Of a stretch of DNA of 64,000 bases, positions 51,201-64,000 are shown piece after piece. Every line of letters starts with the position of its first letter. The first letter of the stretch is position 1. The notes beneath the pieces were generated by a model, which saw only the letters and a list, made by a program, of their open reading frames with translations, had not been told where the DNA came from and made no database searches. Position numbers and translations under genes: made by a program. The stretch comes from Trichoplax sp. H2 (lineage: Eukaryota > Placozoa > Uniplacotomia > Trichoplacea), in NCBI GenBank assembly GCA_003344405.1, contig NOWV01000034.1, forward strand, positions 372,001-436,000, written 5' to 3'.

Positions 51201-54200
51201 AGTAATTATTCATGAAATTAGTGACATGATTGAGGTGCAACAATCAATGCGATCTAACAGAGATCTATACTACTGTTACCTTCCTGCTCGTTGCTTCGCG
51301 TTGGCTTTCGATATCCAAGCAGAAGTTAATGATGATGCAGACGATAAAGCATCAAAATTTTTCTATAGAATGTGATGAGTAATGTCTAAAGTTGCTTGGG
51401 TACTTATACTACATTGCTATTTCGAAAAAATAATATGAAAAAGTCCGCTAATACAGTATTGAATAGGTAATTTACCATTTTTATTCTTCCAGAATCAATA
51501 ACGTCTACCACATCATCAATAGTAATACTTGTTTCGGCAATATTAGTAGATAATATCTAATCAAAGACATAAAGGTTGAAACAGTGTTAGGAGAGATTAT
51601 CAATTAGTTATATTTCAGCAAGTTACGGTATGTCTTATCAACAGTAGTCATAAGATTGCCATATAAAGTACAGTACTACGTATGTCTTAGCTAAGTCCTA
51701 TTGCAATCAACTGGTCGACTAATCGGCATAACTGGGTACTTACAATTTTTTTAACATCGTGAGGACAAGATTTAAATATCTATACCAATTTAAGTAGAAA
51801 TGAACTAAAAGTTAATAGAAGATAAATAAAAGCAATAAAAGTCTCTAATTGACTGACTTCTCTTTGACGGGTGATTTCTACTAATGAATGGAGTATGAAA
51901 ATTCGTATCTTTAATCTTATAAACAATTACATAAAGTTTTTAAATTTAGTATACATCATCAGGATTAAAAGAATTGAAGGCGCATTGGTACAAGTTTTTC
52001 TTAAGTTAACCTGCTATGTTTACTAAATTTTCTTTGTAAAATTCTATCCTTAACGTTCACAATATCTTCATAGCCGGGTAAGAATACTAAGATAGCACCT
52101 AAATTGAAAAGATGCCATGGACAGATACAAATGTAACTTATGAATGGCTTAAATCTTAAAAACAATTCATAGATTAGATAGACTATCATTAGTATCAATT
52201 ATTCTAGTAAAAGAAGTCAATTTATAAAGTGTTACCCTGTCTACATATTATATAGTACCTTTATTATCTTCTTTACAAATATAGGAAATTATATGTGTAA
52301 TTAAATCATAATCGATCTGCAGCATCAAGAAGGTCAAATAATGTTATGAGAAATATTTATCTTGCTATGGCAATAATATTAAGTACGTTAATGATGTTAT
52401 TATATTTTAAATTTACTTTTTCTCCTTGGATAGAGTCTGTACATAATTTCAGAAGTGAGTTACGATTGTAATTCACATCCATCACTGAAGGCTTCTCCAT
52501 ACTAAACATAATATCCAGAAAGAGAGGTAAATTAATTTATTTAAATATTAATCCAAAAACTTTCTGTCGAGATAGAACCGAATATATCTTAACGTAAGAA
52601 TACCTAAATTGATCAAGCTTTTCTACAGCTTCTGGCCGATTCCATTTTAATGCCCAATCTCGTGCTGTCCTGTAAGTATAGGTTAATTTTAAATTATTTT
52701 AGGTATTTATTCAATTCAGAAAAACGAAAAGTTGCCTTTGTACCATCCATTGATGGATTTTAAATTAACATTAGCGGATAATTGCAATAGCGATTCAATG
52801 GTTGCCAATTTTCCATGTCCAGCAGCAATCATAAGTGATGAAGCGGACGTTTCAGAATGCTGATAATCAACTGTAATATGAATTATAACATTTAAGTAGA
52901 CATATCAGTTGGTAAGTTTTACGTTGGAGCCACCATCTATTAGTGCGTCATAATTTACCATGTATATGTCCATTTTCTATCATTTCGATGATACCACGAA
53001 AGGAGTTATCATCATTCTAAAATTTTAATGAAACACCTTTACATAATACACCTATACTCTAGGTATGGATTGTAGTAGTTTATTATTATTTTAAAATTCT
53101 AATAGAGGACGTATACAGTACCTTAATCCAAGCGTTTTCAAGATAATTGTCCATAGCCTGATTAGCATTAATCTAATAATTAGGTGATACACAAGTGTCT
53201 TCATGTTAATAAACTTATTATAGGGAGATAGCTAATATTCTAGAAAGAATTTACATTTCCATCATCATTTTCCACTAATTTCTTTTTGTCTTTTACGGCT
53301 ACGATTGAAATGATTGAAATATTTTAAATATTAGATAGTGTATTTCTAAATTGCAGTAGCATTAACTAATTATATTAAACTTTATCTACTTTACCTTGGT
53401 TATCGTTTAATTCTTTATCTTGAACTAAAGCTAGTAGAAAACAGTCAGAAAGTACCATTGTTGCATTTTAATAATCAAGAGAACGCAGCAGTTGAGATAT
53501 CAGATGCACTTTAATTAAATAATTTAAACATACAGGAACTGGTATCTTGTTTGATGTTTTTAGGGATTAATTTGCTTATATATTTAGTTCTGAAATAGAT
53601 AAAAATATAGGCCATTTAATACTATTGCTCTATAAGATCTGTTATCTGATGATTTCAAATTACCTTATTAAAATGTCTTCAAGGTACAATTCTTCAACGG
53701 GGTATGTATGTCCATCAACTAGTTGCATAATATAATAGATGTAATATAAGTTCAGAAATTAACTAATTGTCTTAATCCTATTATTTTTTAAATTACCTTT
53801 TAAAATTGGACAATTGAAAAAGTACTGAGAAAATAGCTTCGAGTTCAGGGTTGCACTTGATAGAATCAACTTTATATTTGATTCTTGTTCGATTAGCTTA
53901 CGCAGAGTTATGAGCAAAAAGTCACATAGTTTATCCCTTTCGTGTACCTCATCCACAACAATATGGGTTATACAATCTAGGAAAGGTGCTCCCAATGTCA
54001 AATATCGTAATAAAATTCCCGTTGTACAATAGAGCAAACAAGTATCAGGGGATATTCTGTCCAAATTGATATATTACATGATTAATGAATTAGTTCCTTG
54101 AAAATTTCATATTAAGCTATCATTTTAAACGATAGTCGCGAAAAAATTACATTAACAAATACAGCACTTTAACAAATGTTTGTTTTGAAACGTACTTGCT

Positions 54201-56247
54201 CTCCAAACGAATTTGATACCCTATCGTTGATCCTATCGGCTCTCCACGTTCGTAAGCAACTCTTTCTGCAACTCCAATTGCTGATAACCGACGTGGTTGC
54301 GTGCAAATGATACGACAAGGCTTTCCTGTAGCCTGAGCATCTTCCAATATATACTGAGGTATCTACAGTACATCAATTAATAACAATATTACGATAGTAC
54401 ATACACGATTCTTATCCTGTGACCTAAATACTGCAATATTTATTGATATGGTTAATACAGCATAGAAATCATGAAGTTAAAAGAAGAAATTAGTGTGTCT
54501 ACCAATAATTTAGTATTGACAATTATTGTCTGTTATTTTATTGAAAAATTCGATGGGCAATAATATCAGTGGGTCTGTACATTTATATAGTTTACTATAA
54601 ATTAAGATTCAGCTTCACCTGCTACAAAAATATGTAATACGAGTATGTAATGGGTTATATGGGCGCAACATTATCGAAAAGTTATATATATTTTACTATT
54701 ATTATCATTCGTGGCAGAATCATCGTCCTAATTTGTCTCAACTTGTGAGCATTCAATAATAAAGCATAGTAAAAGTTGAAGATGAAGATAGGGTTTTTAC
54801 CTGAGTTGTTTTACCGCAACCAGTTTCACCCATTACGATAATCACCTATATTGGTTTAATAGAACAGTTTCATTATTTGTATGATACAGTATGCGTTTTC
54901 ATAGGCAAATTTGATGACTAACTTGTGTAGAAATATACTATAGATCATCAACGCTATACATACAGTACACGTAAGTAAGTTAGAACAGAAATTCGACAGT
55001 AGATTAGCTGCGTAAGTTAACAATTCGATGATGACTTCGATTTTCATGATGTTGTGTCGCAACAAAATCATAAACAAGATCAGAGATACCACAGTTTTAA
55101 CAAGTTTTTCTAATTATTTTATCATCGATACTATCCAGAAGTTGTAAGCAAGGTAGAACAGAGATGCGATAGTAGATTAGTCACGTATGTTTACTATTCG
55201 ATTATCACTATGCTGTTCATCATGTTAAGGCAACGTTATAAGTAAAAATTCGAGATAGTAGAGTCGTATTTGACTGTTTTCTAATGGTTGGATTTGATCA
55301 CCTATTAGGCTATTAGTATTACAAGAATAATTAAGCTTGTGATTTATGACATGAGTAAAATTCAATCTTTGAAATTATCAATAGGAACCTTTATCTCATG
55401 CATAGCTTAATTGTAGTCCTAGATTAATCTAAATTTACTACCTTGTTGGATTGGATCGCTGCTAGAATTTGACTTCTTTGATGAACGATCGGTAATTGAT
55501 GACGAAGTGATTGTTGTGTTGAATAATGATGTAGGGGAATGCACGGAGATGAAAATATTAGTTTATGTCCTTGCCCGCTGTAGACAGTCGATTTTATAGC
55601 TTCTTCAGGTTGACTACCATGATATTGATCAAGTCCGTGAGGGAACTGACTGATTAAATCTGTAAGACCTTTCTTGGAAGCGCCATTCAGTGTCAATGTT
55701 GTAATTTTGGCGTCATCATTCAAGTTTCCAGAACGTCTAACGGTTAAAAACCGTTCTGATCCCCAACTGAGGAAAGATACATGGGTGTATAAATTAGAAA
55801 AAAAACATTTCAAGATTACGATAGCATGAAATTGATTTCTACGTAGTATTTACTCACCCTTGACTTTTTGATATTAGACCTAGCGGTTTACAAAATTGAT
55901 GAATGAAGGCTCTCTCTTCTTTTAGTAACGATGGAGGAAATTCTAGTTCTATAACGATCGTTATGATATCATGATTAGCCGTTGATTAAAAGCAATCAGT
56001 TTCATAGTTAGGCTATAACATAATCGTTAACTTGTAATATTTGTTTCGAACTGCATTGCAACTAGATTATGAGCACATTTATCCACTTGGAATGGCGCTA
56101 TGCATGCAAATATTGATTCATTTGGCTTGTGGCTTGTTTACCTTGTACTGTGTGATCGGCGATAAAATTATTGATGACAGCGCTAATTCGATCCTGTAAT
56201 TCTTGGCTAATATTGGGTGTCTGATATTTTCGTTTCCTATAGGCCAT
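48247..56247 (-). CDS. YTHDC2/Bgcn-like 3'-5' RNA helicase (R3H, DEVH core with ankyrin insert, HA2, OB), no YTH domain
   Basis: DExH-box RNA helicase. Thirty-five exons; ends (minus): 56247-56142, 55948-55858, 55766-55442, 54845-54801, 54362-54196, 54056-53797, 53718-53664, 53589-53534, 53430-53395, 53298-53255, 53172-53122, 53016-52959, 52870-52744, 52669-52604, 52501-52417, 52316-52259, 52098-52011, 51915-51858, 51779-51744, 51556-51476, 51362-51280, 51188-51083, 50935-50819, 50741-50699, 50555-50433, 50352-50246, 50160-50066, 49988-49883, 49765-49695, 49636-49466, 49364-49055, 48832-48740, 48649-48568, 48472-48423, 48309-48247. All phases agree: 3513 bp, 1170 aa. R3H ([19 protein letters not shown]); motif I GETGCGKT (~180-187); motif II DEVH (280-283); SAT (~315); ankyrin insert (~395-520, [20 protein letters not shown]); [22 protein letters not shown]; motif VI QRAGRAGR; HA2; OB fold ([13 protein letters not shown]). 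The C-terminus aligns with the post-OB part of YTHDC2, then stops in an Asn-rich tail. Human YTHDC2 (about 1430 aa) continues into YTH. Confidence 0.9.
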
Positions 56248-57904
56248 AATGTGTCCTGTGTAACGCTATTACCCCATTCTACAATGATTTCCTATCTATT
56301 TTGCACTCATTTGCAAGGTGGAAGGCAATGTGGAGGAGCCTTGTAAAGATTTGTTGGGCTTCCTGATTGGCAATCTTGAGGCGTTTAAATTAAATTTATT
56401 TAAAAATTTTTAAAATTTGGGTCTACGAAAATCAGCGGGACAGACACTCCAATCCCCGTTGTCGTTGGTATCGGATAGACGTACATACGCACACTAATGA
56501 AAGTGAAAATTCCTGATAGACGCGTATATCAAAGTGTGATTTAGAGACTTGTAGTAGGCCGGAATTTATCCATTATAATTTAAAGGAATGATTCATGTAC
56601 ATTATGACTTAACCTTAATTTCCAACGCGTATTAGCTTTAGCTGATGTTGATTTCATAAAGTAGAAGCGATAGAGTGAGTGTATGTAGAGTTGGAGACAA
56701 AACATTGGCGTTACAACTTTTGAATAGGGAGGGTATAGTTTTTTTTGAAATGCACTAGATTACCAGATGCAATCCCTTATATTATTATTATTTATTAGCT
56801 AATGGTTAGTGTAGTGTAAGTGTTATTGCAGGCTTGTAGCTATCTATTCTATCATAGATGATCCATGGATATGTATTAGTTAATGTAGAATGAATTGCAC
56901 TGTTGAAGGCTAAAAATCAACACAAGATTCCGATCAGATTCGTAGTAGCGAAATGAGCATTTCGCTGTGAAGTTTTGATACTGTACAACTCTCTAGTTTA
57001 CGTGTTATTATGATTGTTGAGCAGCGTGCAAAATAAATTGTCATCCCTTAAGTCTGCTTTGGATAGAACGATGTTAAGAATCCACTTCGTTGGGGATGAT
57101 AGCTCATTTTACACGTAGTATAAAATAGTACCGTTCCTGTCGCTAGTAGTGCTATTGCCGTTGACAGCATAAGCGTTCGGTTGATTGCTTGCTTTTGATC
57201 TCAACAACCCCATAACCATCCTTGATCACAGCACTTTACAGCCAAGTGAAATATCCTTTTATTTCTTTACTACTCTCCTATTGATACACATTGGCAGCTT
57301 GGCACAATATTGGGACGTGTAGACACGTATGCAAGCACGCATAACTTATACTCATAGTCCAGAACGATGAACACGCTGCCATGGTTTTGAACTTTTACAA
57401 CAACGTTGTTATAAAGTTGTTGTTACTGAACGTTCAGCTTTGGCCGATGCGGCTTCGATCATTCATAATTGTACTATTAGTCTGTGTTATCGGCAATTTC
57501 TTTTTACGTATTCCATTTTATCAATAAAATACGCAGTATATCATTTTATACAATAAAATAGGCCTGGCAATAGTACTAATTTAAGCAGGAATCCATATAG
57601 AATGAAAGCTATACAATATTGAAGAAGATGAATGATTTGTTGGTAGAACGGGTTACTGTAGCTGCTAATAATCTACGCGTCTACAAGACTTTTAATGTTA
57701 TTTTGGGTGGTGTTCACGACTGGTGTAAAGACGTTTTCGTACTTTTTTCAGTTCAATACTAGACTGCCAATCTGGTAGTCTAGTACCAACAAGATTGGCA
57801 CAACAACACTGCAGAAGCCATATGTGCGAATGCGCCATTTTGTTGCAGCCATCTTGAGCTCAGTCATAGTAACCCGATCGACTAGGATGACGTAATGTCC
57901 CGTA
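56248..57904. promoter_or_regulatory. spacer upstream of the helicase (divergent from VPS45)
   Basis: Contains the helicase promoter and 5' UTR on the minus strand. No TATA box or exon is clear. The right part is less AT-rich than the gene deserts further left and borders a three-copy tandem repeat. Confidence 0.4.
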
Positions 57905-58483
57905 AATAATAACACCTAGAGTATGGATTGTATTTCAGAGTGTACCGTACTCAGTACTCACGACTTACAGAGTCTAAGTACTGTAATGGCATGAGCTGGA
58001 GTACTGTACAGTAAGTGTGACACCGTTGAACGGTACGTGTTCCAGTTGAAGTCAACGTCAGTAGCTTCACTCGCGAAGGAGAATAATAACACCCTAGTAG
58101 TATGGATTGTATTTTCAGAGTGTACCGTACTCAGTACTCACGACTTACAGTATCTAAGTACTGTAATGGCATGAGCTGGAGCAGGTGGACCGTTTTCCTT
58201 TTCGCATCAAGTGTGACTGTGTGACACCATTGAACGGTACGTGTTCCACTTGAAGTCAACGTCGGTAGCGTCACTCGCAAAGGAGAATAATAACACCGTA
58301 GTGTATGGATTGTATTTTCAGAGTGTACCGTACTCAGTACTCACGACTTACAGTATCTAAGTACTGTAATGGCATGAGCTGGAGCAGGTGAACCGTTTTC
58401 CTTTTTTCTATCAACTGTGACACCATTGAACGGTACGTGTTCCAGTTAAAGTCAACGTCAGCAGTGGCACCAGCAAAGGAGAA
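57905..58483. repeat. three-copy tandem repeat (176-204 bp) just upstream of VPS45
   Basis: Copies begin 'aataataacacc' at about 57905, 58082 and 58286. Each contains 'tatggattgtatt', 'cagagtgtaccgtactcag', 'tactcacgacttacag', 'taagtactgtaatggcatga' and a 'gaacggtacgtgttcca' end. Copies 2 and 3 have an extra 'gcaggtg.accgttttcctttt' segment where copy 1 reads 'tactgtacagtaagt', which explains the length difference. The array ends 126 bp before the VPS45 start codon. Confidence 0.9.
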
Positions 58484-58608
58484 ACCATTGCCGCCATTGC
58501 AAATCTTTTTCAATATTGGTGTAAGAAAATTATTTTCAAATCCCCATTTCTTTTACGGTCGTCTATGGTGTTATTGCAATCTAAAGAAAAAGAATTCATA
58601 GCAACAAG

Positions 58609-61600
58609 ATGAACGCAATTATAGCAGTCAAACAATACATCACTAAAATGGTGGATGATTGTGGTTCTGGCATGAAAGTGTTACTCATGGACAAAGAAAC
58701 TGTAAGTCAATGCTTGTGGTAAAATGAGACATCAAACGGTCCAAATTCACAGCTTAATGGCTTCTTAATCAATTAGTACTGGCCTATCATTTCTATCAGA
58801 GTAATCCATTTTGAGTGATGTTGACAAACGCCAAAGATACCTTAAGATAGTCATCCATTTAGAAAGAAATTGTATGGTCAAAAATCAAATTACTTTACTG
58901 TACTGCAGTGATACCGTATACCAGACCAGTTCTACGATGCACTTGTTGGAAATATACTCAGTTGGCAGTCAAATAGGATCGTCAAGACGTTCTTCTAACT
59001 TTACTGCTTGATAGAAATTGTTTGCCATGTCTTGGATGCTATCAATGACCATCAAGCAACAATCTACATTCCTGTACAGTACAGCTAGCTACGTCTGTTC
59101 AATGATCTATCGAATAAATCATTTTTTCAATATCTATCTGGACGTTCCGTTCCGCTACTGTGTATATACACGTATCTTGGAACGGTGTAAAAACTGAAAC
59201 TTAATATGAAATTACATAATATATCCCAACTGGTTTTCTTTCCACTTAGTGCTCGATCGGATTCATATTAAAATAGACAAGCAATCCAATATACTCGTCT
59301 TAGTGTGATACAGACTGCCTTTAATTACAGCCTAACAAAACACCAATCCGGCAAAAATAGCACAGTGCAGTCATTTTAATGAGCTTTATAGTAACAGGGT
59401 ATTTATTGATATTGATTGATTGATGTGTGACCGTAGCAGCCTCTTTTAGACGATGTTCCACTAAAATACATAATTACAGCACTTTTACCAAGCAATTGAT
59501 TAATTGAAAAACTAGTTTTTCTCTATTCTTTTCTTGCATTATGTCGTTATTGATCATCAAATGTCATATAGATGTATGGAATAACTGTATCACTTGGTAT
59601 AACTTACAACTGATAGATATTGATATTTTACTCATTATGTATGTTTAGACGAGTATTGTTAGTATGGTATATGCTCAATCAGAAATATTACAGAAAGAGG
59701 TTTACCTTTTCGAGTCGATCGAACAACCTAATAGAGAAACTATGAAACACTTAAAAGCTATCTGCTTTATCCGTCCCACACAGGTAAGAAGCATCTTCAT
59801 GTAATGTTGATGGCAATTGTTACACATTACTTGACGAAAATATGTAAAATGAGAATGGTAAAGGTTCAATCTCAGTGATTGATTTCATTTGGCCAAATGG
59901 ATATAAATTAACTATACAGTAGAAGTATGCGGCCATAGTGCCATCGCTTGAACTTCTATACTTAATTCGATCCTAGACTAGCATTGGAAAATTTCGAGCT
60001 ATACAGGATATACAATTTGTATTGCAAGTGTACTTAATTTTCTCCTAGCTATCATCAAAACTAAAATCACTTATCATGATCATTTTCGAATTACCTTTCG
60101 TTATTAGTAGTAATATGAATATTATCAGTTCATTGTTAAATGTCAATCATTACATAGTTAATTTTTTATCAATCCTTACATAGTTTTCGATGATATATTT
60201 ATCAAATCCGTACATCTTGCTCGAGCTAATAAATTTTTCCGTAATCTATCCATGACCTATCTGTAGTTAGCTATAATAAATAGTATCTTTGTAATTACTA
60301 TAAATTGTCCTGACTGAACAGACTGTTAAAATATGTAGGAAGGATCAATGCACTGTATTTTGAGTATACCTAAGCAGTCAAATCACTTCGTAATATTCAT
60401 AAACATTTCTATCCTATTTAAACTTGGTTGAAATATTCCTGTTTGAATTTTTGTTTTATAGGACAATGTAGAACTGATTCAACAAGAATTACAATCTCCA
60501 AAGTATGGATTCTATTATTTATGTAAGTTTTTTGATAAAATTATTCAAATATTATTGTTTAATAGACCTATCTACGTCTGCGTTCATACCAAACAGAAAA
60601 ATAGGTCTGAATATACTAATAGCGGCACTTAGTAGATCACTATGACATTAATGGAATTTTAATCTCAACTATTCTGATTATAATTAGACTTTTCAAATCG
60701 CCTTGGCAAGCAGGCTCTAAAAGCTATAGCGTCTGCTGATGAACAAGAATTAGTAAGAGAAGTTCAGGTAAATAGAATTTAGTTTTCATGTTATGCTATC
60801 GGAAATTTTGCAGACACAGAGTTACATAAGGTTACTTTACAATTATAATTAATCAGTGCTCAATTCAAATGAACTTTATAAATTTAATTTTACCTTCTAA
60901 GTAATAAAATTATTAATATTAGTACGCATATTTAGTAATGTCGCCGTTATAAAAATAATAAACATTTTCTAAACAGATAATTTGTAATTCTTTTGATATA
61001 GGAATTTTATGCTGATTATTTTGCTGTAAACAAGAATTTATTCACTTTAAATATACCCTGTTGTTATCAGGTATAAAACATATCGTAATGATTCTGTTAT
61101 TACACAGTAGTATGTACTATATTGTTCTTGGGTTTAAAATTAGTTAATCCATGAAATTATTATTGTCAAGACTAATCTTTATTTGATTTAATTTCTTTAG
61201 AATATGTCATGGAAGCGTGATAAATTAGATAGATCGATTGAAGGAATAGCTGCATTGCTTCTATCGTTAAAGAAAAATCCCGTCATAAGGTTGGTCTATT
61301 CCTTCTCGCTTTATAGTTTGTAAACTTAGTTTGGACATATTTTGACGCTTCTGATTCTATAATGATGTTAAAGATTGTAATAAAGTCTACCAGAAATCGA
61401 TTTAAGTTACACGCCAATATCAAACGTATCTTTAGATGTTTACCGCAATAATTTCATAATGCATTTTAAAAAAAGTCCATAGTTCATATAAGTTTCATTA
61501 TCGTGACTTTCATGAATCGTTTTATCTAGATATCAGCAATCTTCCGATAATGCTAAACAAGTTGCGGAAGGACTTAAAGTAAGAACCATCTGAAATTGTA

Positions 61601-63522
61601 CACGATGAACGTAATCATATCGACCCGTGACCTAATGATAACATTAAATTCTTTAGAGATTAATAAATAAGGAAGGCGCGCTGTTTGACTTTCGCAAAAG
61701 CGATGTTGCACCTGTATTGATCATTCTTGATCGTAAAGAAGATCCTGTCACCCCAATATTGAATCAATGGACTTATCAAGCTATGATCCATGAATTGTTA
61801 ACTATCCGTAAAAATGTCGTTGATTTATCTTATGTGCCTGGTATAAGTAAGGAATTGAAGGTTAGTTGTCCTTACCACAATTGTTACATTACGTCACAGT
61901 AAACAATATCCTTCTTAGTATGGCTAAGTGTTATGTTATATTTCTTAGCAACTGATTTTTTCTGGTGAACAAGATGAATTTTACGACAAGGTAGGAATTT
62001 CCTCTTTCTTTACCTACTTTTCGTCCGGTATACGGTTTTAGCCTAGATGTGAATACGTAGAATGTATTGGTATTGTTTAATCATTTGTACAATCTATTAG
62101 AATTTATATAGAAATTTTGGCGAAATTGGACAAAACATCAAATCTCTGATGGAGAAATTTCAGGAAAAATCGCAGCGTAGCCAAAAATTAGAATCTATTG
62201 CTGATATGAAGGTTTGCTGTTTTTTTTAGAAATAACACTACGATGACGTTTTGTTGTTTACAACATCATTATAGATTTTAAGGCAAATTCGCTCTTATTG
62301 TTGCGTTACCTTTTCAGGCCTTTGTAGAAAGCTACCCAGAATTTAAGAAAATGTCAGGGACTGTTTCTAAACATGTTACTGTTGTCAGTGAACTATCCAA
62401 AATTGTTACTGAGCAAGATTTGCTTGCATTATCTGAAGTTGAGCAAGAAATTAGCTGCCAAACATCACACTCTAATGCTGTTGAGGTAATTGTGATATTA
62501 CGGAAAATACCCATAGGCAATAGCGGACTTCGAATTACACTTCGTATTGATGTATAAATTCAATTATCTCTATTATAAAATATGCCATTCCTTTCTCTTG
62601 CAGATGATAAACAAAGTACTACATAATGAAAAAGCAACTGATCTAAATCTTTTACGAATAATCTTGTTATACGCTCTTCGATATGAACACCATAGTGGCA
62701 ATCAGTTACACAGATTTTTGGACGTTTTATCTCGACGCGATTTTCCTGATCAGTACAAGAAGGTATTCTTCATATTCTTTAACATCGATTGAAGTTTATT
62801 TCTATTTTAATCCTTCTATTTGTAATGATTCGGCTTTTGCAGGCCATCCAAGCTGTCCTTCAATACGGTGGTAAAAAATCGCGTGGTAGCGATATTTTTG
62901 GCGGTAACACTCCTCTGTCTATTACCAAGAAATTCTTTAAGGGGCTAAAAGTAAAATATTTTGTTATATTTGGTCTTTCTTCTTCCCATGTAATGAATTA
63001 CTGTATGCTACTACAACAGATATTATGCTAAATCTGTCTGTAATGCTATTCAGGGTGTAGAGAATATTTACACACAGCATACACCTCTAGTTCAAGATGT
63101 ATTGGATTCCTTAGTAAAAGGGAAGTTAAGTGACGGGCAGTATCCGTATGCTACTGGTTCTCCTGTTAGAGATAGGTTTGTCACGCATGGGGTATTTAAA
63201 AATGTTTTTCCCTAAAATCTTTGTTCCTTGACATGTCATTTTTTTGCCGTATTTAAGGGTTCAAGATGTTATCATATTTATAGCAGGTGGAGCTACTTAT
63301 GAAGAGGCGTATTCCGTACAGAATTTTTGTAGCATTAATCAAGGAGTTCGTGTTCTTCTTGGGGGTACCTATGTTCACAACTTTAAAAGGTTTGTCAAAT
63401 ATTATATTTCTTGAATTGTACTTCATTAAAGTAAAATTTTTAATTTTGTGATGATAATCTATAGCTTCCTAGAAGAAGTTACAGCGGCCTCGCAACGTGC
63501 TACTGATGGGCTTAAATGGTAA
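58609..63522 (+). CDS. VPS45: vacuolar protein sorting-associated protein 45 (Sec1/Munc18 family)
   Basis: SM protein that binds endosomal/TGN syntaxins (Tlg2/syntaxin-16 type) and supports SNARE assembly in endosomal traffic. Exons: 58609-58701, 59649-59783, 60462-60522, 60688-60767, 61002-61070, 61201-61289, 61530-61578, 61657-61860, 61949-61990, 62101-62211, 62318-62485, 62604-62762, 62843-62950, 63054-63175, 63258-63389, 63465-63522. All phases agree; 1680 bp, 559 aa (human 570). Hallmarks: start [20 protein letters not shown] with [101 protein letters not shown]; and [17 protein letters not shown] near the end. Exon 10 starts at 62101, giving [12 protein letters not shown] in frame; a later AG would break it. 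Nothing is missing or truncated. Confidence 0.97.
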
Positions 63523-64000
63523 TACAGTAAGAGCTTACAGTATAGTTTTATACTGTAGTGAAACCATGGCATTTGTGTTGTAAATATTCTGCCTACAATA
63601 TTATCTCAGTACAGAATCATCAGCGCGCGGACAAACTGTTAACGTTCAAATGGTCAAACAGATGATATTTTAAGCTATCGTATTACTGTATTCATAACAT
63701 GTTTGGATTTCCGTCATGTTGCTTCGCTATGTATGGTAGTAACTGTTATGTATTGATATTTTTACGGTAAGTATAAAATATCCAAGATTTCGATAACACT
63801 GAAATGAGAAATCATCATGATGCGACTCGTTCCGTGGTTAACATGCAAATCAAAAATTGGCAATAGCGAGGAAGTTGAATCGCGGATATTACAAGATAAA
63901 TTACTCGCTAGTCATAGGAATCTTTATTAAGTTTATCATTATCAACAGCGTTCAAATTGCAGATCTAAATATAATGTCAAGACTGTTTGAAATGCTCTAC
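63523..64000. other. downstream of VPS45, nothing recognised
   Basis: Probably VPS45 3' UTR followed by intergenic DNA; no further exon is supported before the window ends. Confidence 0.5.

Overview
The window is nuclear DNA from an animal. It is strongly AT-rich, its genes are broken by many short GT-AG introns (often 60-150 bp), and every recognisable gene is a metazoan housekeeping type. It holds a nuclear lamin with a CaaX end, a minor-spliceosome protein, a YTHDC2-type helicase, Vps45, ribosomal protein S17, methylmalonyl-CoA epimerase and an AMT ammonium transporter. Small genome, compact spliced genes and deep-branching metazoan proteins fit a placozoan (Trichoplax/Hoilungia type) best; that assignment is inference. 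I rebuilt exons by hand from homology, splice sites and reading phase. For six of the eight gene models every exon-exon junction keeps frame and the summed length divides by three.

Left third (1-27.7 kb): one five-exon ammonium transporter on the minus strand (1158-8225) with a 4.9 kb first intron. It is followed by about 19 kb in which I recognise no gene. This stretch is full of decayed tandem arrays (84, ~210, 155 and 78 bp periods) and carries one 20-N assembly gap flanked by two near-identical copies of the same sequence, one of them with an extra 208 bp.

Middle (27.7-45.4 kb): lamin (minus, 10 exons, with a 182-bp x4 array in intron 1); a small predicted single-pass membrane protein (plus) with a duplicated, stop-containing copy of its second exon; methylmalonyl-CoA epimerase (minus) and PDCD7/U11-59K (plus) sharing a 381-bp head-to-head promoter; and ribosomal protein S17 (plus) with a pyrimidine-rich start and an intron right after its ATG.

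Right (48.2-63.5 kb): a 35-exon YTHDC2-like R3H/DEVH helicase (minus, 1170 aa) with inserted ankyrin repeats and no YTH domain, and Vps45 (plus, 16 exons, 559 aa). They diverge from a 2.4-kb spacer that contains a three-copy tandem repeat.

The genes do not form a pathway; they are neighbours by position. Nothing here looks prokaryotic, viral or CRISPR-like. The points most worth a second look are the hidden lamin CaaX mini-exon, the helicase without YTH, the pseudo-exon in the small membrane protein gene, and the gap-flanking duplicate.
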